From Inia geoffrensis (taxonomy: Eukaryota; Chordata; Mammalia; Artiodactyla; Iniidae): a DNA stretch of 64,000 nucleotides. The stretch is taken from assembly GCA_036417435.1 (NCBI GenBank), contig CM070899.1, forward strand, positions 176,047,494-176,111,493, given 5' to 3'. Positions 10,775 to 22,947 of the stretch are shown in pieces. The first letter of the stretch is position 1. Each line of letters opens with the position of its first letter. Below the pieces are notes generated by a model. The model did not search any database. It was not told the DNA's origin and saw only the letters and a list, made by a program, of their open reading frames with translations. A program made the translations under genes and the position numbers.

Positions 10775-12390
10775 TTGCAGTTGCGGTACTGGCACGAGGA
10801 TAGACATAGAGATCATGGAATAGAATTGAAAGTCCAGATATCTGTAACCAACTGATTCTCAACAAGTGTGCCAAGGCAATTCAATAGGGAAAGAACAGTC
10901 TTCAACAAATGGTTCTGGGACAACAATGTATCCACATGCAAAAGAATGAAGTTGGATCCCTAACTCACGCCATATACAAAAATTAACTCAAAATGGATCA
11001 AAGACCTAAATGTAAGAACTAAAATCATAAAACTACTAGAAAAAACCGTAGGCCTTAATTTTCATGACCTTGGATTGGGCAACAATTTCTTTTAAAAAAA
11101 CAATACAAGCACAAGTAAAAAAAGAAAAAAATAGATAAACTGGATGGCATCAAAATTGAAAACTTTTGTGCTTTAAAGTTCCCTGTCAAGAAAGTGAGGG
11201 GAAAAAAACCCCACAGAATGAGAGAAAATATATGCAAATTATATATCAGATAAGAGTCTAACATCCAGAATATATCAATATAAAAACTCTTACACTGCAA
11301 TAATGAAAAGAAAAATAGCCCAATTTAAAAATGGGCAAAGGATTTGTAGACATATCTTGGAAGAAGATATACAAATGGCCAACAGACACATGAAAAACTG
11401 CTCAATATCATTAGTCATTAGGGAAATGTAAATCAAAGCACAATGAGATATCACTTCACATCTGCAAGGATGCAATAATAAAAAAAGATGGACAAAGCAA
11501 GTGTCGACCAGGAGGCGCAGAAACTGGAACACTTCTACATTGCTGGTGAGAACGCAGAGTGATACTGCTACTTTGGAAAGCAGTTTGATGGGTCCTTAAA
11601 ATGTTAAACATATGGCTTCCCTGGTGGCGCAGTGGTTGAGAGTCCGCCTGCTGATGCAGGGGACACAGGTTTGAGCCCCGGTCCGGGAAGATCCCATGTG
11701 CCGCAGAGCGGCTGGGCCCGTGAGCCATGGTCACTGAGCCTGCGCGTCCAGAGCCTGTGCTCCGCAACAGGAGAGGCCACAACAGTGAGAGGCCCACGTA
11801 CCGCAAAACACAAACAAAATGTTAAACACGGAGTCACCAAATGACCCAGCAATTTTACTCCTAAGCAGCTGAAGACATAGGGCCACACAAAAACTCATAC
11901 AATAACGTTCACAGCAGCATTATTCACAATAGCTCAAGATGGAAACAACCTAATCCATTAACTGATGATCTGACAAGCAAAATGTGCTATGTCCAGTTAA
12001 TGGAATATGATTTAACCATAAAAAGGAATAAAGTATTGACACATGCTATGAGATGAATGAACCTTGAAAACTTCATGCTTTTTTTTTGTTTTGTCTTGAT
12101 TTGTTTTTTCATGCAAAGGTAAAGAAGCCAGACTCAAAGACCACATATTGTATGGTTCCATTTGTATGAAATGTCCAGAATAAGCAAATGTACAGAGAAA
12201 GCAGAAGCCAAGGACTGGAGAATGAGGGATTGGAGGATGACTGCTAATGGGCGTGGGGGGAATGATGAAAATATTCCGGGATTAGATAGTGATGATGGTT
12301 GCACACTCTGTAAATACCCTTAATTGTGCACTTTAAAGGAGTGAATTTTATGGTATGCAAATTATATCTCAATTAAAATAAATAAAAACA
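10775..12390 (+). mobile_element. 5'-truncated L1 (ORF2 3' end and 3' UTR)
   Basis: The sequence follows the L1 ORF2 C-terminal region: GGTACTGGCACGAGGATAGA, CCAACTGATTCTCAACAAGT, AAAATGGATCAAAGACCTAA, then AATGGCCAACAGACACATGA and TTATTCACAATAGCTCAAGA. It ends in an A-rich tail (AATTAAAATAAATAAAAACA). Stops and frameshifts destroy the reading frame. A CHR SINE sits inside (11611-11815) with its own target duplication, so the L1 is older than that SINE. Confidence 0.88.
11611..11815 (+). mobile_element. CHR SINE, ~200-bp subfamily, nested in L1
   Basis: A short-subfamily copy inserted into the L1, with a 13-bp target duplication AAAATGTTAAACA at 11598-11610 and 11816-11828. The B box is GGTTTGAGCCC, the exception to the GGTTCGTGCCC pattern of its subfamily. 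The tail is short (CAAAACACAAAC). Confidence 0.95.
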
Positions 12391-12414
12391 GGAAACGTAA
12401 CTGTGCCTTTGAAT

Positions 12415-12530
12415 TGTTTACAAGTGTAGAAATGAAGGCACAGAGAATTAGCAAAATTGCCCAAAGTTAGCAGTGGAACCTGCATTCTGATTTGCAAATC
12501 TGTGTATTCTAATCTACTGTTCACTGTGAC
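12415..12530 (-). mobile_element. MIR fragment
   Basis: Weak match to the complement of the MIR core: AATGAAGGCACAGAGAATTA, then GCAAAATTGCCCAAAGTTAG and CAGTGGAACCTGCATTCTGA. Confidence 0.45.
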
Positions 12531-13690
12531 TATCGGGGTCTAACCCAACTCCCATGTTGAAACTGTCACCTGGTTTCCGGTTAATTACTGAAATTTGATG
12601 ACAAATCTGGCAGGAAACATTTCCTTACCTACTCACTCTGTAAAATGCAGTGGCTTGATATCTAAATCTACCTCTGTATTATCAGTTTATTTAGGATCAA
12701 ATTTTAAATCAGTACACGTTGACTGAAAACCTTGCACATGCCCAGTCCCATGCATGTTTTTGGAAATGCAGAACTCAAGGTCTGAAAGTCAGGGAATTAG
12801 AGATATAGACTGAGAAACCAAGTGTCTGGTGGTGCTGGTTTAAGTCCTAAGATGGGATGAAATTGCTGGGGAAGAGCAAGCAGAGAAGAGGGGAACTAGA
12901 ACGGAACCCAGGGAACAGATGTTTCAGAGCCGTCAGAGATCAGCCTGCTAGTGACAGGCACTGATAAGAAGTGGTTAGTGAATGATAGAGGCAGGAGAAA
13001 GCTACCCTACCTGATAGGAAACCTTGTATCTTATCACATTACATTGTTATTATCTGTTTACATGACTGTCTCCCTTGCTGTTCCCTGAGCTCCTTGGGTT
13101 TCTGCCTCCCTCTACTGCAGAAAAGTATTTCAATAAGTCACCAAGACCCTCCAAATTGTCAGAGTCCATGGACTTTCACCACTCCTTCTTACTTTATCAC
13201 TGTATTGTATTTAATACTGTAAACAGACCATTACCTTATTTTTTCTTAAAATGTGGGCATAAAAATGGTGCTCCTCTCCTGGGGTTCCAGAATGGGCAGC
13301 TCCTTGGACATAAGGCTGAGTTGGTGCTGCAGAGAACCCTCCTTGGACATGTGCCATTCACCTCTCCTGAGCCCCTCACCCTCCCAACTCCACCGTCTCC
13401 ACTGCAGCACGAAGATCAGTCAGAGTTCTTTGTGAGGCTGCCCCTATGAAGCTCTATGCAGGGGATCCCACCACAGGAAACAGTTAGACCCAGACGTCCA
13501 TGGAACAGAATGGTAAGAGTAGAGTCCTGGCTTCATCCAAACACACTGCCTTGTACAAGCTTCGTGACCCCTCTCCTGGTCCTATCCCCTTTGCAGGAGC
13601 CTCTGCCTCCGTTGACTGTCTAAACACTGGCATGATTCCTCCCTAGTCTCATGTTGCCAACCCCAATCTCTAAATAAACAACTTATCAAT
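12531..13690. other. Intergenic, no gene supported
   Basis: This includes a 124-codon open frame (13075-13449). It has no domain I recognise, no upstream promoter features, and an amino acid mix typical of chance translation. I see no splice-site context that would make it an exon. Confidence 0.4.
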
Positions 13691-13699
13691 TTACATTTC

Positions 13700-15150
13700 T
13701 CTTCCAGATCTGCTCCTGAGGTCCAACACCATATATCCATCTTGTCCTTAAGAAACTTCTCAAATTCAACATGCCAAGAAAAGGAACTCTTTCTCCCAAG
13801 ACATGTTTTTCCTACATTTCTATCATCATGTACCCTTTAACCCAACCTGCAATCTAGGAATCATCCTATCTCTTTCCCTCTCCCAAAACCAATTGATAAG
13901 GTAATCCTATCCATTCTACCTCCATAAGATATCTTAGATCCAATAGCATTCTCATTAGTATGCCGCATGTTACATCCTAATCACTTCTTCCGTAAACTGC
14001 TGCCATTAACTCATGGTCTCCCTACCTCCCATCGTGCCTTTACTCCATCCAAGCCTCCAATTCACTGAAAGAGTGATCTTTCTAAAACACAAAACTGAAT
14101 ACTTAATTTACTAAATGAAAAAGTTTCAATAACCTATACCATGGTTCCCACACTATGCACAAGTCACCCTTGGGCACCACAGTGAACTCAGGTTTGCTGT
14201 AGGCTATTTAATTTTTTTGAGGGAAACGCAGCAACATCTATCAGACACCACACAAACTACCACTATTATGGCATTTGGAACCAACTACTTAATGAATGGA
14301 ACTGTTATTTCTCTTGGCCTAGGGCATCATGAAAAAATTAGAGAGACACTAAGGGTGCAGTGAACTGAGAAGGTCTGGGAACCTATGACCTACCAAATGT
14401 CTTCAAACCCTCTAGCATGACATAAACTGGTACCCACCTCTCCAACTTCATCTCTCTCATCACGCCTTGTCTTCTTCCCTAGTCCTACTCTTCAATCCAG
14501 CAGACAAACTTGCATCTCTCCAGACATGTCCCTTCTGCCATCCTGAGTGGTTAGACTCTGGCTCTAAGAGAGCAGAGACATGGCCCACCCAGGGTTTAGG
14601 GGTGAGACCGGATACCCTTAAGAGAACACGAGATGAAGTAAACAAACCAAGGAAGTCACTCCACGACCCCTACACTGGGTGGATTCTGTATGAGTTGGAT
14701 AATCTGAAGTTAAAAAAAAAAATTGGTTGACTATTCTTCGGAATTTCACATGTATTTGTCAGGCCAAGGAAAGGGGAGAGACCGGCCCCATGGTCCTCAT
14801 CTTCTCCCCCTTTTCTATAGAGGTCTGTATTTTTCTAGGGCAGAAGGCAAAGAGGCAACCAACAAAGCAACAGTAAGACTGTCTTTGTTAATGGCTGTAC
14901 CATCCCTTCCTTCCCTGAAAAGGCGCCTAGCACCTGAGTTATATAAATGACTGCTCTTTTCTCTGTGCCCCACTTTATCTCATTTTATCACAGCACCTCT
15001 AGTATTTTTGCACTTATCTGTTCACCTGTCTTCTCCACTTGACTATAAACTTGTGGAGGGCCAAGACTATGCCTGATTTGGTTCTGTATTCTCACCTAGC
15101 AGAGTGCCTGATACATAGTAAGTGATGAATGGATAGTTGATGAATAAATT
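13700..15150 (+). mobile_element. L2 LINE remnants, interrupted
   Basis: Pieces in L2 order: 13700-14110 (CTAAAACACAAAACTGAATAC near its end), 14390-14470 (CTTCAAACCCTCTAGCATGA), and 14950-15150 (CTTCTCCACTTGACTATAAA, then GAGTGCCTGATACATAGTAA, ending GATGAATAAATTT). Unidentified sequence lies between the pieces. All are plus strand, which suggests one old element broken by indels and insertions. Confidence 0.6.
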
Positions 15151-15299
15151 TCAAAGAGGGTGTGGGTGAGCCCCACAAGAAGCTCAAGCAAGTTAGAAAA
15201 TAAACAGTGTCCATTAGACTAAAAAGTCCAAAAGTCACTGATGACAGCAGTTAAAGATGTTTCAGGAGAGTGACAGGGACAAACTGGTTTGCACATGCG

Positions 15300-15790
15300 G
15301 AGGTGTAAACTAGGAGACGTGGCAGTGCTTACTAAGTAAAAACCACTCCCGCATTTCCTCCTTGCTATACAGAACTTCAGTTTTATTTAGGCATCGAGAA
15401 GATTCCCTTTGATGTGGAAAAATGGGCCCAGTTCCTAAACTATATCAAAATTCTGACTGATGAGATGTAAGAGGAAATCCTTTGGTGGGGTGTTTTTGGA
15501 AAATATTTTACCTCCTCGACAAGGCTAAGGCTGATGAAGAATAAACTTCCTGCCTGCCTTCCCACCTTTGCACCCATGGTGAAGATGTGATACTTAAAAT
15601 GTAGCAGCCATTCTACAACCATGAGGTAAAGGTCAAGCGAATTTCAGAGCTGTGACATCACTGAACCCCTGAGAAAATATTAGCAACTCTTTACCTACGG
15701 ACTTCTTGCCACATTAAAAACAAAAACAACAGCAAAAACAACCTTCTGTTTTAGCTGGGTTTTCTATTACATTCTAATTTATACAGGAAG
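15300..15790 (+). mobile_element. Possible ancient LTR (MaLR/ERVL-like)
   Basis: The text resembles a placental LTR 3' half: TGTAGCAGCCATTCTACAAC near CATGAGG, TTTACCTACGGACTTCTTG, and GCTGGGTTTTCTATTACATT near the end. Diverged; borders are approximate. Confidence 0.45.
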
Positions 15791-15799
15791 AAAGAAAAG

Positions 15800-16854
15800 A
15801 GAGACAAATGAGTATAGACCCCTCTTTTTAATAAACATAGTACAAATAATACAGATTAGCAGCTAAAAGACAGTTTTTTTCAGTTGTCTTTGGAAATGAG
15901 GCTGGAAATGCAAGTGTAATGAGGGTACAGGGGCCTCTAATGCCAGAGAAGAGACTTGGACTGTAATTCTGTTGGCATTAGGGAGTCATAAAAGGTTTTT
16001 GAGTAAAGTTTTAGAACTTCCAGAAGGTTACTTCGGCATAATTAGCAGGATCCATATGTGCCCAAAGAGTAACGCATCTCATGGCACTTTCATTTGACAT
16101 GATTGTATTGGCATCGCCCACCAATACATATGGCAGGAGTTCATACAATGTGGGAACGCCCCTCACTCAGCTCACGCATGAGTAAGCGAAACAATAACCA
16201 TGTTGCTTCCCCATGCTTGTTGGCCTAATACTAACAAACATAAAGTCTCAAAGCAAATGAAATATTACATCATTTCAGTGCTGCCATGATATGAATAGTC
16301 CCTGGGAAAGTTACAAGCAAACAAAACTTCTGTTAATGAAAAGTAGTAATGGTAGAAATATACATTGTATGAACTCCTGCCATGTAAAATGAGAACATGA
16401 GACCACAACTATACTTCCAAAATACCAATTCCCGATACTCAATCAGCACCAAAAGAATTAGACGTGCCAAAATAACATCTTGCATGCTAGCCTGAGACTG
16501 ATTTTTCAGAAGTGTTTCTATAATGGTGTGGAAGGTTTTTTAATTTACTTCCTTTTAAAATCATTCTTAATGATTACATCATATAAGAATAAATGCTCTT
16601 ATGCTTATTCATAGTTTCAAACATGCTTCTCTCTTCTCACTAAATGTACTCAGAAAACAAATAAGTTTACAACAGAGAAACACCAAACTAGGGAAATCTC
16701 TGTGATGTGAACATCATAAAACAAACATAGTAGAGGAAAAATACTAAGGAATGGTGTTTACTTCGTCATCATATATGTGAACACCATCCTACAAAGATTA
16801 TTACTAAGAAAAAGAAGTGTCATTGTTTGTTTTTTGCACTAGCAATTGATGTTA
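15800..16854. other. Intergenic, nothing recognised
   Basis: About 1 kb with no identifiable gene, RNA or repeat. Confidence 0.4.
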
Positions 16855-16874
16855 GAGATTTTTTTTAAATAAAT

Positions 16875-17158
16875 TTATTTATTTATTTTTGGCTGTGTTG
16901 GGTCTTTGCCGCTGCGCTGCACACAGGCTTTCTCTAGTTGCACGAGCGGGGGCTACTCCTCGTTGTGGTGCGCGGGCTTCTCACTGCAGTGGCTTCTCTT
17001 GTTGCGGAGCCCAGGCTCTAGGTGTGCGGGCTTCAGTAGTCGTGGCACACGGGCTTAGTTGCTCTGCAGCATGTGGGATCTTCCCGGACCAGGGATCGAA
17101 CTCGTGTCCCCTGCATTGGCAGGCAGATTCTTAACCACTGCACCACCAGGGAAGTCCC
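16875..17158 (-). mobile_element. CHR SINE, long subfamily
   Basis: A reverse long-subfamily copy. Flanking direct repeats of the type AGATTT...TAAATAAATT occur on both sides (16856 onward and 17161 onward, differing in T-run length). A second SINE was inserted immediately downstream, within 31 bp. Confidence 0.92.
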
Positions 17159-17188
17159 AAAGATTTTTAAATAAATTATAACAATCTT

Positions 17189-17528
17189 TTTTTTAAATAC
17201 ATTTATTTATTTACTTACTTATTTTTGTCTGCGTTGGATCTTTGTTGCTCCTCGCGGGCTTTCTTTTCTTTTTGTTTTAGTTGCAGCCAGCAGGGGCTAC
17301 TCTTCATTGCTGTGCGCAGGCCTCTCATTGCGGTAGCTTCTCTTGTTGCAGAGCACGGACTCTAGGTGCACGGGCTTCAGTAGTTGTGACTTGCGGGTTC
17401 TAGAGCGCAGGCTCAGTAGTTGTGGCACACGGGCTTAGTTGCTCCGCGGCATGTGGGATCTTCCCGGACCAGGGCTCGAACCCGTGTTGGCAGGCGGATT
17501 CTTAACCACTGCACCACCAGGGAAGTCC
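17189..17528 (-). mobile_element. CHR SINE, long subfamily, adjacent copy
   Basis: A second reverse long copy, with a 15-bp target duplication AATTATAAYAATCTT at 17174-17188 and 17529-17543 (one mismatch). Its left duplication lies in the A/T-rich target repeat of the neighbouring SINE. The two therefore landed in the same T-rich site, in the same orientation, one after the other. Confidence 0.94.
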
Positions 17529-17699
17529 AATTATAATAATCTTATGATAAAGTACAAACAACAAAAATCTTAGCATCCTGCCATAGGTGGCTCTGATAAT
17601 TTTATAAAGAATTGATACCCCCTTTGGATTCCTTCCTATTCCCCTCCTTCCTTTTCTCCAAAAGGAAGTCACTTTTGAAGTCAATATATATCCTTCCTG

Positions 17700-18125
17700 G
17701 TAATAGCACTATACTTTTACTTCACATGTGTATATCCTCACCTGTATCCTTTACTTACATAATTATTCACATGCAAATTATTAAATTCTTTATATGCTAT
17801 TTACACATTCTGAATATTAATCCTTTGTCAAGTACATGTCTTGGAAATATTGTCTCCATTTGTCCTTTTATGATGTCTTTTGTCATATATATATGATTTA
17901 TTTTAACATAATTCAATTTATCCTTTCCCCTATGGATTGTGCATTTTAATGTTTTAAGAAATCCTTCCCTACACCAAGGTCATAAAGATATTCTCCTTTA
18001 TTTCCTTCCAATATTTTTAAAGCTTTGTTTTTCTTATTTAGGTTTCTGGTCTATCTGAAATTTAATCTGTGTGTAGAGTAAGGTAAGGATCCAATTTTAT
18101 TTTTGTCCATATGAATGTTTGTTTT
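17700..18125 (-). mobile_element. L1 ORF2 fragment
   Basis: Complement of L1 ORF2: CTGAATATTAATCCTTTGTC, TGTCTTGGAAATATTGTCTC, ATAATTCAATTTATCCTTTC and GGATCCAATTTTATTTTTGT are typical reversed L1 phrases. It is heavily mutated. Confidence 0.75.
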
Positions 18126-18129
18126 TAAA

Positions 18130-19800
18130 TGAGAGAAAATAAAGAAGGAATTAATCCCTTCTTACAAACTGTAAACTCTTCAACATCAGATACCATGTCT
18201 GATTTATACCCTCCTCCCCAATACACTACCTCAATGGGCTTTGAACATTACTAGTACCACATATCTAGGTATCTAAATATATCATACTTTTTTCTAGCCC
18301 CACTTGCTTATATACAAAGTTGTCCATCTAAAATAAACTGAGTTGTGCCTTAATTTATCTCCTTTGAGCAGGAAATAGCATCTTAATATTATTAACTTGG
18401 TATTAAGTACTGAATCATTCCAATTAAAATGAAGGGTAATACTAACTTTCTAACTTTGCCTATTTTTAGAAATCTTGTCTGGAAAAAAAAAATCTACCTA
18501 CCCTCCCAATGAGACTCATTTTATTTGTTCATCTACCAGGAGAAAAGCATAACAAAGAAGCAGAAGCCTGGATTAAAACCTATTTTTAAAAGACATAAAG
18601 TCAACTATTTGAGTCAGAGAAAAACACGTGCAAAACTCAATTTGATAAACATATCATGAGGATAGCAATTCACAGATTTAGGCTCTTAATAAGGCCTAGT
18701 TCCATTGGTTTAGTTCTTGCCAAGACCTCCTTCCTTTCTCCTTTCTTTCATAAAGAAATAGTCTGAAAGTGAGATATGAACATAACCTAACTTTAATCAA
18801 ACCAATAAATGAAAGCCAAGGAAGGTAATTTTTAAAAAGAACCATTCTAAGATTCTTTCAAGGAATACTTAATCTGAGACATTTTTTAAAAGATTCTCCT
18901 TGTAAAATTTTGAAATCCTTTCAAATAATTCCAAGAGCATTAGAATCACATACGGGAGGAGCACTTGTCTTTTCTTCTGAAGGATATGGTTCTGACAGAC
19001 CTCTAGAGGAGGTGAAACTGGCCAGAAGATTTGGGAATAAAGTGAAATGCAGTTGGTAATAAATACACTGGGAAGCAAAATCAGTTTATCTTCAAATATT
19101 GTACGGAGACTAACCTTTCTACCATGACTAAAAGACGAACTCAGGTCAGAAAATGATGTCACTGCTTTCAGATTTGTATTGACTGAGGCTCTTCACTTGA
19201 AATAGCTTCTATCAGCTGGTTCTTTAACAGAAGCAAGGCAAATTCTGCCCAACTCCCCCTTAGCCCCCCCCCCAAAAAAAGCAAAAACAAACCCGACACT
19301 CTCTCCTACTAAGATTGAGCACAATCAGGAAATATCACCTTCTGCTCTACCTTTAACGTAGCAACGTATTTCCCACTGTTTCACTGAAGAGCGCTTAGAG
19401 ACCTTGAGCCTCAAAATCATAATGCGTCTAGAGAAACTATCCGAGAACCACAATTGGGGGGGGGGGGCTGTTATGTATTCAAAAGCATCGGTCTCTTTTG
19501 AAAGAGTTCACCCTCTTGTTTTTAAAGGTTCAAAGTCAACTATGAGTAAAAGAAAAATCACTTTCAAAAAAGTCTGGCCTTAAAAACCTAAGTATCTTAG
19601 TGCTTGGGGTTCCCTCTGCTCAAAAGAAAACAAGAAAAAATGATTAATATTGCTGTCTTCTCTGCACGCTTTTCTTAAAATGGTCCCTTTGGAAGTCCCT
19701 TGGGAAAATGAGATCCACCTATCCAAAGTATGCCACGCTCACGAACACTGCAAAAACGATATTCTAAGCTTAAAATATATAAAAAGGTATTATTCACTTC
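18130..19800. other. Repeat-poor intergenic flank of the CpG island
   Basis: No SINE or LINE is recognised. A C7-type run (about 19266) and a G10-type run (about 19455) are present. The sequence changes from AT-rich to CpG-rich at about 19800. Confidence 0.4.
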
Positions 19801-19809
19801 TGCGTAAGC

Positions 19810-21990
19810 CCTGAGCCGCCTCCTGGGCGGTGACGACCGGCTGGTGGGACGGCGCCGCGCGAGTCCGGGCGCAGAGCCGCGGGGGGACGAGGGCGCAGGA
19901 CGAGCGCACGACTAATTAAAGGAGCTGTTTGGGTTCTAAATAAAACCTGTCTCTACCAAACCCACTCGCTACCTAGCCTCACCGTCCCTACCACCCCCGC
20001 TCCCCGACACGCAGAAAACATCAAGTGAGACGGGCGGGGGAGCGCGAGCCCAGAAAGGGAACTGAGAAGAGAAGCGCCTGTGACACAAAATGGAGAAGGA
20101 GGAACCGAGAGGGGAAAGGAAAGAAGGAAAAGCGGGGGAAGGAGTTTGTTAATCAGAAAAGCAAAGGGGCGATGGGGTAGAGATTTCAGGGAGGAGAGCC
20201 GAGGAGGGGGGCGTTGAAGGACTAGAAACACAAAGTAGACGAAGTAAGAGGCAGAGGAAAGAAAGACGTCCTAGAGGCCGAGGCTCCATTTTCAGCAGCG
20301 CCATTTCGCTTTTCCTTTCGCCGCGTTTTGTTTGGTTTTGTTTGCAGCCGGTGGACGGGCGCCAGCGCAATTCTGCAGCTTCAGCAGCTTTGGTCCGACA
20401 GATGGGGAGGGACGCAGGGCCCGGGCGCTGGCGCGGCCCCCTCCCCGTCCTGGACGTTCCGCGCATCTCCTGCCCGCGCTGCTCCCGGCGGCAAGGCGGC
20501 CTCCCCCTCGGTCCCCGGCCCGTAGGGGAGACGGCCCCGGGGCCCGCGGCGACACCCCCGGGGCAGGCACACAGAGCCCTCCAATTCGCCCGCGGCGTTT
20601 GGTGGTGGGTGCGTGCCGCAAAGGGATGGAGGAATCGAGAAGCGTCGAGGAAAGAAACGGAAAAAGACAAACTGTACCCGAGGGGAGGAGGGGAGGGCCC
20701 ACGCTGGGCGGGGGAGGGAGGCCCGAAAATAGACCTTTCCCGGGTAACTGGGGGCCCGGCCCGCCTTCGGCCCCGGGGTGAGCGGCCCGCAGAGCACCTC
20801 CACCTGCGCCCGGCGGCGGGAGTAGCGCGGCCTCGTTCGCGCACTCGCGCCCGGGCTGCGTCCCCGGCCAACCCGGAGCCCTGCTGCCCGAAGCGGCGCC
20901 GGGCCCAGGCCTCCAGGCCTCTCCCGGGCGCAGCCGGAAGAACGGCCAAGGTCGGGCTCGGCCGGGAACCTCAGGCGGGCCCGGAGGGAAAGACGGGCCA
21001 GCGCCAGCCTCGGGGCGCCCGTCTGAGAGGCGGCACGGGACGCCGGTCTGCGGGGTGCGAGTCCCAGGGATTTACGGTGCGGGCGGTGCCTCGAAGCTCC
21101 TTCGGGGTTAAATTCTGGAGCAATGGGAGGCGGTTCAGGAAACAAAATCAGGTTTTCTCACCTCCGACCCTCAACTGATGGTTTCCGTCGACTGAGTGTC
21201 CGTTGTAAGAGTGTCCAACGCGCCCTGGGTACATTTACTTCGTACTCCTCTCCTTTTTTTCTTCACTTGCACTTGACATTGTCTTTCGCTCAAAGTGACG
21301 TCCTTGCCGGCGCTAGAAGAGCCCCCGGCTCCCCGGCGCTCGCACCCCACCGCTAGGTCCGCGGCACTCGCCGCCCCCGAGCCTCTAGGGACGAGTCGTG
21401 GGGAGACGCCGGGCAGGGAGGCCGTGCGTCGGGGGCTGCGGCCGGTCTCGGCCCAGCTCCCCGCGCGGACCCGTGCAAGGGCGGCCGCGGCCAAGGAGGC
21501 ACAGCGGCCAGACCCGCCGTCGGGTTCCGCGCCGCGCTGCGCGGCGAGCCAGCACAGCCGCCTCCTGCTTCCAGGGCCCTCCTTCCTTACCGGTGCAGAG
21601 ATGTGGTGGCTTGAGGCTGGAAGCCAGGGCTTCTACAGGCCGGTGCAGCGGAGCCCGTAAAGGTGTGGACTTGGGATCACCGCAGTGGTAACTGAACCCC
21701 GCAGTGTCCCGGGGCGTTTCGGTCAGCGCTTCCTTGGCTTTACACCTAGAAAAGAAACGTCTTCAGTCCTGTGCGCCCCGGCTCACTGCGTCCTCCTTTC
21801 GTGGTCAACTCTAACAACACAGCACTGTGCGTGCCACCGGCCCCTGGAGTGCTCGGATAACTCAGACCCCGCAGTAAATCAGACGCGCCACCCAAACTTG
21901 GCGCCTTCTAAAATCTTCCCGTGCGGGCGGCGGGGTCCTGGAATCCACTCGCTCCGCCAGCCACGCACGCGCAGGCCCACCTGCCGCTCT
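19810..21990. promoter_or_regulatory. Large CpG island, candidate promoter
   Basis: About 2.2 kb of CpG-dense DNA, densest at 19810-19910, 20330-21060 and 21300-21600, with a short AT-richer dip near 19915-19965. Sp1-like GGGCGGGG boxes occur at 20033-20040 and 20706-20713, a CRE-like TGACGTCC at 21296-21303, and YY1-like GCCATTT motifs near 20290-20310. There is no TATA box. Open frames of 250-280 codons exist on both strands, but they overlap one another and have no recognisable domain, as expected for GC-rich DNA. In mammals such islands nearly always mark transcription starts; neither gene nor direction can be read from the sequence. A GGGGTGAGC near 20775 could act as a splice donor on the plus strand. 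Confidence 0.8.
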
Positions 21991-22148
21991 GCCTTGGACC
22001 TCGTAACTCGGCTCTTTTATCGCCACTACTACATTAATCGGCCTTTAAATTTTGAAATAACATTTAGGTTATTTCCAACAGTTGCTCCTTTATATAAATA
22101 GTTTTTCAGATTACAGATTTCCACAAGGAAAACATGTCTTTCCCAAAC

Positions 22149-22174
22149 GGTGGGGGGGGGGGGCGGTGGGGGGG
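22149..22174. repeat. G-run tract, potential G-quadruplex
   Basis: Two long G runs (12 and 7) separated by CGGT, preceded by GGT, just outside the CpG island. The tract can supply four G-triplets on the plus strand. Run length is likely unstable and prone to sequencing error. Confidence 0.6.
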
Positions 22175-22913
22175 AACCACCCAGTTTCTTGTATTTTTCA
22201 GTTAGAAAAGTTGCATTAAAATGCAGATTTCGAATTACTTCAGGGTTAAACTCTTTTCCCAAAGAGAAAGCTCGATGGCTAACCTCAAACTTTAATCTTG
22301 ACATCTTTAGTTATGGTGATCTCCTTGTTTTTTGTGATTTTGAAACACAAGGAGGTCGATGCTAAAGTCAAAAATTCAAATCCAGAGGGCTATCTATGAT
22401 GGTTTTAGAATATTCCACAAAATTAAGAAGTAAAGAATATTAACAAGCTATAAGGCCTAGTTCACAAATAACACTGCAGCTTCGGTTCTGAAACAGATAA
22501 AAAGGACCGCAGGAGATTTTTTAAATTATTCAGTCTGGTATAGACATTTGTCATTTGACAATATATGAAATTTAAATTGAGCATTGTCCATAAGTCTCAT
22601 GCTTATGTTTCTTGGATTTACTCAAGATTTTTGTGCTTCCCTCTTTTGTGGGAAAGCTTACATATAATGCACCATGTTTCTTTTAATTTAATCATAATTT
22701 TTCTCTTTTTAAGTGCAAACTCAAAAGCCATTAAGAAAAGGATATTTTATGACAGACAAATACAAGGGCAAACAAAACTTAAAATAAGTAACTTTCTCAT
22801 CTCTCAAGGATCACTTTCTTCAGAAATAAAAGTTGGAAGTTGCAGTTTGGCAGGTACTCTATCCACTCTTAAATCTAGCCTCTGAATGCAACTGATTAGG
22901 TATTAAGGCCTAC

Positions 22914-22947
22914 TTTTTTTTTTTTTTAACATTGCAAACCATTTATT
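22914..22947 (-). other. Poly(A) signal plus poly(A) tract (3' end of a retrocopy or transcript)
   Basis: Read on the minus strand, AATAAA (complement of 22942-22947) is followed 14 nt later by 14 uninterrupted A residues (complement of 22914-22927). The spacing is that of a normal mRNA cleavage site. An A run encoded in the DNA right after the cleavage position is the mark of a reverse-transcribed mRNA or a LINE-like insertion. The body would extend to higher coordinates. It contains no long open frame, so a 5'-truncated, UTR-only retrocopy fits best. No target duplication was found by eye. Confidence 0.4.

Noticed and set aside
13075..13449. 124-codon open frame
   Set aside because: No homology recognised, no conserved motif and no exon boundaries; composition fits chance.
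20149..21178. Open frames of 254-278 codons on both strands in the CpG island
   Set aside because: They overlap one another on opposite strands, are Arg/Pro/Gly/Ala-rich, show no domain, and are expected where stop codons are rare. No start or splice context singles one out.
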